From assembly GCF_001544695.2 (NCBI RefSeq), contig NZ_FCOM02000037.1, forward strand, positions 1-64,000: a stretch of DNA of 64,000 bases. Reading direction: 5' to 3'. Shown in pieces: positions 1 through 7,580 of this stretch (position 1 is its first letter; each line of letters starts with the position of its first letter). Under the pieces are notes generated by a model, which searched no databases, was not told where the DNA came from, and was given only the letters and a program-made list of their open reading frames with translations. Made by a program: the position numbers and the translations under genes. The stretch comes from Caballeronia arvi (GTDB taxonomy: Bacteria > Pseudomonadota > Gammaproteobacteria > Burkholderiales > Burkholderiaceae).

Positions 1-88
1 CGATTCGTTATCAAGAAGCTCCGACGCCTCTTGATCTTCAAGCCGACCCGACAACTCATTAATCAGCGTTTCCCTAGGTGTTCTCGGC

Positions 89-856
89 GTGGGAGATCTC
101 ACCGAAAAGATGGTGCGCGGTTTGCTTCACGACGCAGGCGAGATTGAAGTCTTCCTGTCGCCCCGCGGTCGTGAGAAAGCTTGCGCGCTGTCCAGGGAGT
201 TTTCGTGTCACGTCATGCCTGATAATCAGGCCGTCGTGGATGCGGCCGACATCGTACTCATTGGAGTGCGGCCTAAACAGTTGGTTGAACTTGCACAGCA
301 AGTCACGCTGAGAAGGGACCAGAAATTGATATCCCTGGCGAGCGGTGTATCGGTCATTGAACTGCGTCGGCTCTTCGATATTCAATGCTGCGTACGAGCC
401 ATATTGTCTTACGCCGCTGAAATCAATCGCGCGACGGTCGCCATTTTTCCGGCAGATCCGGAAGCGCAGACGCTGCTCCGTTCGCTCGGCAATCTTGTTG
501 TCCTGGCCAGTGAAACCGAGTTTGAACTTGCGACTGTCAGCGCGTGCATGAATGGCTGGTTCTATTTCCTGCTGCACGACTTGCAGCATTGGCTGGTCGA
601 AAAAGGGCTGCCGCCAGAACGCGCCAGAGCGCTCGTGACTAGCAGTATGGAAGACTGTGCAGCGTATGCCAGGCATCAGGATTCGCTGTCGATCCGGGAT
701 CTTGGTCAATCCATAGCGACGCCGGGTACCTTCACGGCACAAGGGCTGGAGATGCTCGAATTGCATCAGGCCAACGCAGCCTGGAACGCAGCATGTGAAG
801 TCGTATTCGACGCGCTTTTGACTCAGTCCGGCAGAGGTGATCCGGAAGCGCACTAG
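89..856 (+). CDS. Pyrroline-5-carboxylate reductase-like protein (ProC family)
   Basis: ProC-family NAD(P)H-dependent reductase, expected to reduce a cyclic imino acid to proline or a derivative. Visible family marks are GVRPKQL, SLASGVSV, and near the C-terminus PGTFTAQGLEML, the counterpart of the ProC helix motif. The first usable start is GTG at 89, but that start removes the first beta strand and part of the glycine-rich nucleotide loop: the same frame reads LGVLGVGDLTEK from about 71, and stays open back to 35 without any ATG, GTG or TTG. Either the start is non-canonical or the 5' end is damaged. It precedes an MFS gene and a proline racemase-family gene, so a role on pyrroline-carboxylates from the same pathway is plausible. 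Family call is secure, exact substrate is not. Confidence 0.75.
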   Translation: MGDLTEKMVRGLLHDAGEIEVFLSPRGREKACALSREFSCHVMPDNQAVVDAADIVLIGVRPKQLVELAQQVTLRRDQKLISLASGVSVIELRRLFDIQCCVRAILSYAAEINRATVAIFPADPEAQTLLRSLGNLVVLASETEFELATVSACMNGWFYFLLHDLQHWLVEKGLPPERARALVTSSMEDCAAYARHQDSLSIRDLGQSIATPGTFTAQGLEMLELHQANAAWNAACEVVFDALLTQSGRGDPEAH

Positions 857-925
857 CCCGATAACTATAGAACATAAAATTATCGACGATAGTCATTCAA
901 GTTACTTATACACTTAGGAAAACGA

Positions 926-2296
926 ATGTTAAATTCGAGCGTAGTTGGTGGAGACATAAGAGCCGATCGAGATGTGGCTTCTCTCGAGGATGCACCTTTG
1001 AACAGCTTCCATAAGCGACTGACGTTTTACTCGTCTGCCGCCCCGTTTCTGGATGGCTATATTCTGAGCATCATCGGCGTGGTGATGCTGCAAATGAGTC
1101 ACGCTTTGCAGTTGACCTCCGTCCAGGAGGGCTTGATCGCGGCATCGTCGCTTATCGGCATGTTCCTGGGCGGTTTCGTTGGTGGCGTCGTCACCGACAA
1201 GCTCGGCAGAAAAACGCTATACCTGCTGGTTCTCGTCGCGCTCGCGCTTTTTTCCTTGGGGCAGTACTGGGTCACGTCCGCCTGGCAGTTGATCGGGCTG
1301 CGGCTGCTGCTGGGCATGGCGATCGGGGCCGATCACCCGCTTGCCACATCGTTGCTGGCTGAATTCCTTCCGAGAAAGCAGCGCGGTTCCCTCCTGGCCA
1401 GCCTGGTAATGATGTGGTTCGTCGGTGCATCGGCGGCATATATTTTCGGCGAGATGATCATGCGATCCGCCGGCCCCGACGCCTGGCGATTCGCTCTGGC
1501 CAGCGCGGCGATCCCCGGCGCCATCTTCCTGATGCTGCGAGCCGGTACGCCCGAGTCTGCACGTTGGCTCCTGAGCAAGGGCAGGGTTTCCGAAGCCGAC
1601 CAGGTCATCAAGAAGGTGTATGGGACGCAGTATTCCGTGCGCAACCTGCACGAAGTCACGCCCCAACAACATCTGTCGGTCTGGTCCTTGTTTCATTCCG
1701 GCTATGGCAAGCGCATTTTCTTTGTCAGCATGTTCTGGACTTGCGCGATCGTTCCCGTGTTCGCAATCTATTCGTTCGCGCCAAGGATTCTTGCAGCATT
1801 CGATTTGACGGGTGATCGGGCGTCCTGGGGTTCCGTGGCCATCACGGTCATCTTCGCCGTAGGTTGCCTCGTGGCGCTGAAGCTCATCAACCCCCTGGGG
1901 CGACGCAATCTGCTGATTCACAGCTTCCTGTGGTCTGGTCTGTCTTTGTTGTTGCTTGGACTCTTCCCCAACAGTTCGGCGCTGGTGACGCTGCTGCTGT
2001 TCGGCGGCTACGCGTTGTTCATTGGCGGGGCCCAGGTTCTGGAATACGTGTACCCGAACGAACTTTTCCCGACGGAAGTGCGGGGTAGCGCAGTCGGTCT
2101 GGCGACTTCGCTTTCGAGAGTCGGTGCTGCGATGGGAACGTACCTCGTGCCAATCTCGCTCAATTCGATCGGTATCGGCAATACGATGTTGGCGGCTTTT
2201 GGAGTCTCGATGGCAGGCATGCTCGTAGCCATCTTGATGGCGCCGGAAACCCGTTCGCTGGATCTTCAGCAGGCGGCTTCCCTTCGCAAGTCATGA
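926..2296 (+). CDS. MFS transporter, sugar/organic-acid porter type
   Basis: A 456-residue inner-membrane carrier with about 12 predicted membrane segments. The MFS loop 2-3 motif appears as GGVVTDKLGRKT (around residue 85) and the sugar-porter style motif LFPTEVRGSA occurs near residue 385. A long hydrophilic N-terminus (about 30 residues) precedes the first segment, which holds the acidic residue in FLDGY typical of the AAHS/sugar-porter groups. The start is supported by an AGGAAA ribosome site 5 to 10 bases upstream of ATG. It lies between a ProC-like reductase and a proline racemase-family gene, so it probably imports the substrate of this catabolic cluster. The actual substrate cannot be read from sequence. 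Confidence 0.85.
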   Translation: MLNSSVVGGDIRADRDVASLEDAPLNSFHKRLTFYSSAAPFLDGYILSIIGVVMLQMSHALQLTSVQEGLIAASSLIGMFLGGFVGGVVTDKLGRKTLYLLVLVALALFSLGQYWVTSAWQLIGLRLLLGMAIGADHPLATSLLAEFLPRKQRGSLLASLVMMWFVGASAAYIFGEMIMRSAGPDAWRFALASAAIPGAIFLMLRAGTPESARWLLSKGRVSEADQVIKKVYGTQYSVRNLHEVTPQQHLSVWSLFHSGYGKRIFFVSMFWTCAIVPVFAIYSFAPRILAAFDLTGDRASWGSVAITVIFAVGCLVALKLINPLGRRNLLIHSFLWSGLSLLLLGLFPNSSALVTLLLFGGYALFIGGAQVLEYVYPNELFPTEVRGSAVGLATSLSRVGAAMGTYLVPISLNSIGIGNTMLAAFGVSMAGMLVAILMAPETRSLDLQQAASLRKS

Positions 2297-2307
2297 CGCC
2301 CTGAGCA

Positions 2308-2329
2308 CCTGATTCACGCTTTCATCAGG
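2308..2329 (+). other. Small stem-loop downstream of the MFS gene
   Basis: CCTGAT (2308-2313) pairs with ATCAGG (2324-2329) around a 10-base loop, 12 bases after the MFS stop codon. There is no T-tract, so it is at best a weak terminator or mRNA-stabilising hairpin between the transporter and the racemase-family gene. Confidence 0.3.
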
Positions 2330-2384
2330 CTGAAATTCATTTGCCCAGCTTGCGATTTTCAAAAGCCCGGGTTGGAGAGAAAAC

Positions 2385-3437
2385 ATGTCATTCAAGAGAA
2401 CCATTCATGCGGTCGACACGCACGCCGGGACGCCTATGCGCGTGATCACCGGCGGCGTGCCGCACATCCCTGGCAACAGCGTCTATGAAAAGATGAAGTG
2501 GCTGGAAAAGAACGACGATCAATTGCGCAAGCTGATGCTGCGCGAGCCGCGCGGCTATCCGGCGCACTGCTGCAATATCATCGTTCCGCCTTCTCATCCC
2601 GAAGCGGACGCGGGCTACATCATCATGGAGCAGATCGAGTACCCCGTCATGTCCGGCGGCAACACCATCTCCGTGGTGACGGTTCTCCTCGAGATGGGCA
2701 TGCTCCCGATGAAGGAGCCTGTCACGGAACTGATTCTGGAAGCGCCTGCCGGGCTGATCCGTGTAAAAGCCGAGTGCAGGAATGGCAAAGTGAAGAACGT
2801 CACCTTCCAGAACGTACCGGCCTTCGCCGCGCATCTGGACGCAGTGATCCACGTTCCGCACCTGGGCAAGGTGACGGTCGATGTCGGTTGGGGCGGCATG
2901 TTCTACGTCATCGCCGATGTCCGGCAGTTCAAAGGCCTTGAACTGATTCCTCAGCATGGTTCGGAGATCGCGCGCATTTCTTCGATGATCAGAGAGGCCG
3001 CCATCGAGCAATTGCCGGTGGCTCATCCGGACTATCCGGGAGTCGGCATCACCATTACCCAGTTGTCCGGCCCGACCGATGATCCCAATGCGGACTGGAA
3101 GAACGTGGTGACGATGGCGTCGGGGGATTTTTCCTGGGACGACCCCACTACATGGACGGGCGCGCTGGACCGCTGTCCCTGCGGTACCGGTACGTGCGCG
3201 AAGATGGCTGTCCTGCACGCGAAGGGAGAACTGCCGCTGAACAAGGACTTCCGTCACCAGAGCATCATCGGAAACGTGTACACGGGACGACTCCTGGAGG
3301 AAACGACCATCGGCGATAAGACCGCAGTCGTTCCGACCATCACGGGCACGAGCTGGATTTACGGATTGAACACCCTCGTTCTGGATCACGACGATCCGTT
3401 CACGGAGGGCTTTACCGTAGGCGATATCTGGGCTTGA
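2385..3437 (+). CDS. Proline racemase / 4-hydroxyproline 2-epimerase family enzyme (Ser/Cys type)
   Basis: A 350-residue member of the proline racemase superfamily, whose members epimerise or dehydrate proline and hydroxyprolines through two acid/base residues. The second catalytic cysteine is present: C266 in DRCPCGTGT (262-270). The first site reads M89-S90-G-G-N-T, so Ser replaces the first Cys and the following His of MCGH is Gly. Established knowledge: Ser/Cys members include hydroxyproline epimerases and some dehydratases, whereas Cys/Cys members are racemases or epimerases. ATG 2385 is preceded by GGAGAG. It is followed 82 bases later by a cupin gene and sits near an FAD oxidoreductase and an aldehyde dehydrogenase, as in hydroxyproline-type pathways. 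Function beyond the superfamily is inferred. Confidence 0.8.
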   Translation: MSFKRTIHAVDTHAGTPMRVITGGVPHIPGNSVYEKMKWLEKNDDQLRKLMLREPRGYPAHCCNIIVPPSHPEADAGYIIMEQIEYPVMSGGNTISVVTVLLEMGMLPMKEPVTELILEAPAGLIRVKAECRNGKVKNVTFQNVPAFAAHLDAVIHVPHLGKVTVDVGWGGMFYVIADVRQFKGLELIPQHGSEIARISSMIREAAIEQLPVAHPDYPGVGITITQLSGPTDDPNADWKNVVTMASGDFSWDDPTTWTGALDRCPCGTGTCAKMAVLHAKGELPLNKDFRHQSIIGNVYTGRLLEETTIGDKTAVVPTITGTSWIYGLNTLVLDHDDPFTEGFTVGDIWA

Positions 3438-3464
3438 TATCCCATCGAATCGATCGAAAGTTAT

Positions 3465-3488
3465 CCGCCAGTACGGGAGTTCTGGCGG
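3465..3488 (+). other. Intercistronic hairpin between racemase-family and cupin genes
   Basis: CCGCCAG (3465-3471) and CTGGCGG (3482-3488) form a perfect 7-bp stem with a 10-base loop. No T run follows, so it more likely stabilises or processes the upstream mRNA than terminates it. Confidence 0.45.
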
Positions 3489-3519
3489 TCGCGTCACCTG
3501 AAATTCACAAGGCTATCTC

Positions 3520-3870
3520 ATGATTCAAGTTCTTACTGTCGTTCGCAATGCCGAAGGCGCCGCTATGGGGCAACCCCAGCCGGCGAAATTGCCCGTGGGC
3601 GATGTCGTTGCCAGTCAAAGCACGGCGCAGCATCAGGATGCGGTTGAAGTGGATGCTGGTGTGGGTGTCTGGGAAAGTTCGCCCGGGGTTTTCCGTCGCC
3701 ATCTGAAAAACCGTGAGTTCAGCCATATCGTCAGCGGCTGGTGCGTCTTCACTCCGGATGGCGGCGAGCCGGTGGAATTGCGTGCCGGCGATGCGGTGCT
3801 GTTTCCGGCGAACTGCGAAGGCGTATGGGATATTCGCGAGACGCTTCGCAAAACCTACGTTCTGTTCTGA
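3520..3870 (+). CDS. Cupin domain protein (Cupin_3/DUF861-like)
   Basis: A 116-residue single-domain cupin. The core reads FRRHLKNREFSHIVSGWCVFTPDGGEP followed by LRAGDAVLFPANCEGVWDIRE, matching the two strand motifs of the Cupin_3 group, in which a glycine-aspartate turn separates the two halves. The classical metal-binding His set is mostly missing, as is common in this subgroup, so an enzymatic metal centre is uncertain. Such proteins often accompany amino-acid or amine oxidase genes as ligand-binding or isomerase-like accessories. It lies just downstream of the racemase-family gene and convergent to the GlxA-type regulator, 16 bases apart. Substrate not known. Confidence 0.75.
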   Translation: MIQVLTVVRNAEGAAMGQPQPAKLPVGDVVASQSTAQHQDAVEVDAGVGVWESSPGVFRRHLKNREFSHIVSGWCVFTPDGGEPVELRAGDAVLFPANCEGVWDIRETLRKTYVLF

Positions 3871-3886
3871 GGTGGGTTTGAGCGAC

Positions 3887-4933
3887 TCAGGTGGACCCTA
3901 ACAATCGCTCCACTTCATGCCGACGCTTCCGATAAGCAGAGGGCGTTTCCCCATACTGCTTTCGAAACCAGAGAATGAAATGCGATGCATCGGAGAAACC
4001 AGACTCGATAGCGATGGTGGTGACATTTCTGCTCGTATCCGCCAGCTGTTTCCGCGCGTGCTCGAGTCTGAGCTTTCGCCAGTAATTCGCGGGCGCGTCG
4101 TGGGTGTTGTTGAGGAACGCGCGATGCAATTGCCGAGGACTCGTGCCGGCATGGTCCGCGACCTCTTTCAGCGTCGCCGCCGAGCCAAGGTTGATCCGCA
4201 TGAACGCAATCGCCTTCCGCACGATATCGTTTTGATAAACATGCGGCTCAGTGTCGGATTGGACTTCCGATGTTTTCTCGAGGGCCGTGTCTGCCAGCAG
4301 ATATTTGAGGCCCTTCTGCGCGCGAATCTCGCCGCAATGACGGCGAATCATGTTGGCGGCCAGATCGATAGCCGTTCCGCCGGGACACGTAATGATCCCG
4401 CCGTCATCCACATAGCTCTTGTCGATCAATGCCGTGGCGGAAGGGAACCGCTGCAGGAATTCTTCGCGGATCGTGAAATGGACGGCGCATCGCCGGCCGT
4501 CCAGCAAACCTGCTTTGCCGAGCACGAAAGAGCCGGAACACAGTGCAATGATCGGCACGCCGGCCGCATGAACGTTGCGCAGCACATCCAGCAGCCAGTC
4601 AGGCGGATCTCTTGTTTCTCCCAGCAGTCCGCCCGCGAGCACGATGTAATCGTATGATTCGAGCTGCTCCAAGCGCTTCGTCGGCAAGATCGGCATGCCG
4701 CAACTCGCCGCGATAGGCCGGTCGTTGCATGTCATCCAGTCCCACTTGCAGTAAATCTGCCGGCTGCGGAACGACTTATCCGCGGCGAATCGCAACGAAT
4801 CAACCAGGCCGGCCACGGGGACCAGCGTGAATTGATTCATGAGAATGAACCCTACCCGCAGATCCGGCCGAGTCGGCGGCGAATCTGCGGATTCTGGACT
4901 CTCGTCTCCATCGTTTTCGTCTTCTATTTCCAT
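3887..4933 (-). CDS. GlxA family transcriptional regulator (DJ-1/PfpI domain plus AraC HTH)
   Basis: A 348-residue regulator. Residues about 25-190 form a DJ-1/PfpI-like sensor with the nucleophile-elbow region IIALCSGSFVLGKAGLLDG. Residues about 235-345 are an AraC-type double helix-turn-helix (LKEVADHAGTSPRQLHRAF, then IAIESGFSDASHFILWFRKQYG). Family knowledge: GlxA-type members such as GbdR and CdhR control catabolism of betaines, carnitine and related N-compounds. It is transcribed away from the oxidase-dehydrogenase operon starting at 5203 and toward the cupin gene, so it is the obvious candidate activator of this cluster. The inducer is not known. Confidence 0.88.
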   Translation of the reverse strand: MEIEDENDGDESPESADSPPTRPDLRVGFILMNQFTLVPVAGLVDSLRFAADKSFRSRQIYCKWDWMTCNDRPIAASCGMPILPTKRLEQLESYDYIVLAGGLLGETRDPPDWLLDVLRNVHAAGVPIIALCSGSFVLGKAGLLDGRRCAVHFTIREEFLQRFPSATALIDKSYVDDGGIITCPGGTAIDLAANMIRRHCGEIRAQKGLKYLLADTALEKTSEVQSDTEPHVYQNDIVRKAIAFMRINLGSAATLKEVADHAGTSPRQLHRAFLNNTHDAPANYWRKLRLEHARKQLADTSRNVTTIAIESGFSDASHFILWFRKQYGETPSAYRKRRHEVERLLGST

Positions 4934-5202
4934 CGCTCATCTCCGGAAGGCCCGGTACGCCCTGCACTCGGAGTGTATGACGTTGTCGCTGTCCTGTATG
5001 TTGCAGATAGACCTAAAAATATAATACTACTGCCATCTCGAGACTGCCCGCCGTACGAGCGAACATGTCCGTCTATGGCCTAGGGAAAGCCCCAGTGCGG
5101 GTTATACGGCGCATTCTAAAAACTGTCCTTCGCGTGATATCCCGCTGGTCTCGACATCGGGAAAATCGGTCCCTGATTTGAATCTATTTCGGGGCAAAGC
5201 AT
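4934..5202. promoter_or_regulatory. Divergent promoter region between GlxA-type regulator and oxidase operon
   Basis: A 269-base AT-richer gap separating divergent genes. A TATAAT hexamer lies at 5020-5025 inside AAAAATATAATACTAC, the most AT-rich spot, but no good -35 hexamer sits 16-18 bases from it on either strand. GlxA-type regulators usually activate from upstream sites, which would explain a weak -35. Binding sites were not recognised. Confidence 0.4.
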
Positions 5203-6603
5203 ATGTACCGAGGTTTCTGGTATGCGCAGGCGCTGGATCGTGAATGTGCCTTGGCGCCAGCGCTTGAAGGAACGACGCATGCCGATGTGTGCATCATCGG
5301 TGGCGGTTATCTGGCGCTGTGGTCTGCGATCCGCATGAAGAAGGCCAGGCCGAGCCTGGATATCGTGATCGTCGAGAAGGATCGCTGCGGCTCTGGCGCC
5401 AGTGGACGCAACGGTGGTTTCGTCAATAACTGGTGGGCCAAGTATCTTTCGCTGATGAGTATTTGCGGCGAAGCCGAGGCGCGGCGCATTTGCGAAGCCG
5501 CGGAATCGGCCATCGATGAAATCGGCGAATTCTGCCGCGAGCACGACGTCGATGCGCAGTTCCGCAAGGACGGCTGGCTGTGGACTGCGAGCAATCCGCG
5601 CCAGCATAACTCCTGGCTGGTGCTGACCGAGAGCCTGGCAAAGTATCACGTCAACCCGTTCAAGACGCTGACCCCCGAGGAGGCAAGGTACAAATCGGGC
5701 TCTCCGCGTATCTTGTCGGGCATTTTCGATCCGAATGCCGCCACCGTGCAGCCGGCCATGCTGGCGCGCGGTCTGCGCCGCGTGGCGATCGAGCTGGGCG
5801 TGCGCATCTATGAAAAGACGCCGATGACTCGCCTGGAACGCAGCAAGCCGCCGGTCGTGCACACTGCGCGCGGCCAGGTCCGGGCCAGCAAAGTGGTCAT
5901 CGCCATGAATGCCTGGGGCGCGCAATTTCCCGAGCTCAAGCGTATGTTCGTCGTCATGTCGAGCGACATGATCGCAACCGCGCCGATGAAGGCACGGCTC
6001 GATGCAACGGGCTTCAAGACCGGCGTCTGCGTGAGCGACTCGCGCACGGTGCTCAACTACTGGCGCAATACGCCGGACGGTCGCATCGTGTTCGGCAAGC
6101 CCCTGGGGCAATTCGCATTCGCCTCGCGGATCGGCAATCTCTATGACAAGCCATGCCCGGCGATCGATGGCGTCACCGCCGAGATGCGCTCCTTCTATCC
6201 GCAACTGGCCGACGTGCCCATCGTCAGCAGTTGGACGGGGCCGCTGGATCGCGCCATGAAGGGGCTGCCGAACTTCGGCTATCTGGGCGGCCACCGCGAC
6301 ATTGTTTTCGGTATCGGTTTTTCCGGCGCCGGCGTGGGCCCCACGGTGTTTGCGAGCCGCATCATCAAGTCGCTAGTCGAGGAGGCCAACGATGAATGGT
6401 CCAACTGCGGGCTGGTCGATCAGAAGATGAAGCTGCTGCCGCCCGAGCCGTTCCGCTTCGTTGGCGCGCGCATGGTGCGCGATGCGCTGGTTCGCAAGGA
6501 ATCGCTGGAGGATCAGGATCGCGGTGCAGACCCGCTGACCAATTTCCTGACCTCGCTCGCGCCTGCCGGTTACGCGCCCAAAAAAGTCGTTACGAAGGGA
6601 TAA
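5203..6603 (+). CDS. FAD-dependent amino-acid/amine oxidoreductase (DAO/DadA-GlpO family)
   Basis: A 466-residue flavoprotein. The ADP-binding motif VCIIGGGYLALWSAIRM (about residues 29-45) is followed by the ARG-rich FAD loop GSGASGRNGGFVNNWW (about 65-80), and the C-terminal FAD site contains GIGFSGAGVGPTVFAS (around 370). This is the layout of D-amino-acid dehydrogenases, sarcosine/dimethylglycine oxidases and gamma-glutamylputrescine oxidase. It is first in an operon with a 2-hydroxyacid dehydrogenase 2 bases downstream and an aldehyde dehydrogenase overlapping that gene by 4 bases. It probably oxidises a D-amino acid or secondary amine supplied by the upstream racemase-family enzyme and yields an imine or aldehyde. 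Exact substrate is inferred only. Confidence 0.85.
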   Translation: MYRGFWYAQALDRECALAPALEGTTHADVCIIGGGYLALWSAIRMKKARPSLDIVIVEKDRCGSGASGRNGGFVNNWWAKYLSLMSICGEAEARRICEAAESAIDEIGEFCREHDVDAQFRKDGWLWTASNPRQHNSWLVLTESLAKYHVNPFKTLTPEEARYKSGSPRILSGIFDPNAATVQPAMLARGLRRVAIELGVRIYEKTPMTRLERSKPPVVHTARGQVRASKVVIAMNAWGAQFPELKRMFVVMSSDMIATAPMKARLDATGFKTGVCVSDSRTVLNYWRNTPDGRIVFGKPLGQFAFASRIGNLYDKPCPAIDGVTAEMRSFYPQLADVPIVSSWTGPLDRAMKGLPNFGYLGGHRDIVFGIGFSGAGVGPTVFASRIIKSLVEEANDEWSNCGLVDQKMKLLPPEPFRFVGARMVRDALVRKESLEDQDRGADPLTNFLTSLAPAGYAPKKVVTKG

Positions 6604-6605
6604 CC

Positions 6606-7580
6606 ATGTCACATCACGTTGTGTTTCTCGACGACGAAGGCATTGCGCCTTCGGTGAAAGTACCTCGATTGCCTTTCGCGCACACCTGGTCCAGCCATGA
6701 CTACACGTCACCGCAGGATCTGGTCGCGCGACTGAAAGACGCCACCATTGCACTGACCTGCAGCGTGCCGTTGCGTGCCGAGCATCTGCGGCAACTGCCC
6801 AGGCTCAGGATGATTTCGCTGGCGCTGACCGGTATCGATATCGTCGATGTCGACTATTGCCGTGAGCATGGCATCGTCGTGACGAATGTGCCCGGCTATG
6901 CCGCGAACACTGTTGCGGAGCACAGCATCGCGATGATGTTCGAATTGCTGCGCAAGCCGTCGAGCTATCATCGTTTGATGCAAAAGATTCATCGTGGCGA
7001 AGAGTCGCCGCGAAATATCTATTTCGACTTCCGTATCCGCGATGTCGGCGGCAAGACGCTCGGGATCATCGGGAACGGCGTCATCGCTCGTCGGCTGGGC
7101 GAGTTGGCGCGAGGCCTGGGCATGAAGGTCTGGTTCTATGACAAGGGCGGTGAATTCAAAGGCGAGCAGTTCATTCCGCTGGCGAAGCTTCTCGCGATCA
7201 GCGATGTGGTTTCTCTCAACGTGCCACTCACATCCGAAACACGCGACTTGCTCGGCGCGAAAGAACTCGCGCAGATGAAGCGCGATGCCATTCTGATCAA
7301 TACCGCACGAGGCGGCATTGTGAATGAAGCAGCGTTGATCGACGCAATACTCGACGGCACGATCGGCGGCGCCGCGCTCGATGTTCTGGTGAATGAGCCC
7401 GTCAATCCTGAAGATCCTATCTTTCAACTGATTGATCTGGACAACTTCATTTTGAACCCGCATGTCGCCTGGAGCAGCGTAGACGCCATGCAAGGTCTGA
7501 TCGACAAGGCGCTCAACAACATCGTTCAATTCGCGAACGGTGATGTGCCTCAATATGCCATTCAAAAGGTACCCGCATGA
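6606..7580 (+). CDS. D-isomer-specific 2-hydroxyacid dehydrogenase
   Basis: A 324-residue NAD(P)-dependent dehydrogenase that interconverts 2-oxo and 2-hydroxy acids. The dinucleotide loop is GIIGNGVIARRLG (about 153-165), and the catalytic set is complete: R235 in NTARGG, E264 in VNEP and H286 in NPHVAWSS. The chosen ATG at 6606 follows the oxidase stop by two bases; an earlier in-frame start would lie inside the oxidase gene. The stop codon overlaps the next gene's start (ATGA at 7577-7580), so translation is coupled. In context it may reduce a 2-oxo acid made by the oxidase, or act in glyoxylate/hydroxypyruvate handling. Confidence 0.88.
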   Translation: MSHHVVFLDDEGIAPSVKVPRLPFAHTWSSHDYTSPQDLVARLKDATIALTCSVPLRAEHLRQLPRLRMISLALTGIDIVDVDYCREHGIVVTNVPGYAANTVAEHSIAMMFELLRKPSSYHRLMQKIHRGEESPRNIYFDFRIRDVGGKTLGIIGNGVIARRLGELARGLGMKVWFYDKGGEFKGEQFIPLAKLLAISDVVSLNVPLTSETRDLLGAKELAQMKRDAILINTARGGIVNEAALIDAILDGTIGGAALDVLVNEPVNPEDPIFQLIDLDNFILNPHVAWSSVDAMQGLIDKALNNIVQFANGDVPQYAIQKVPA

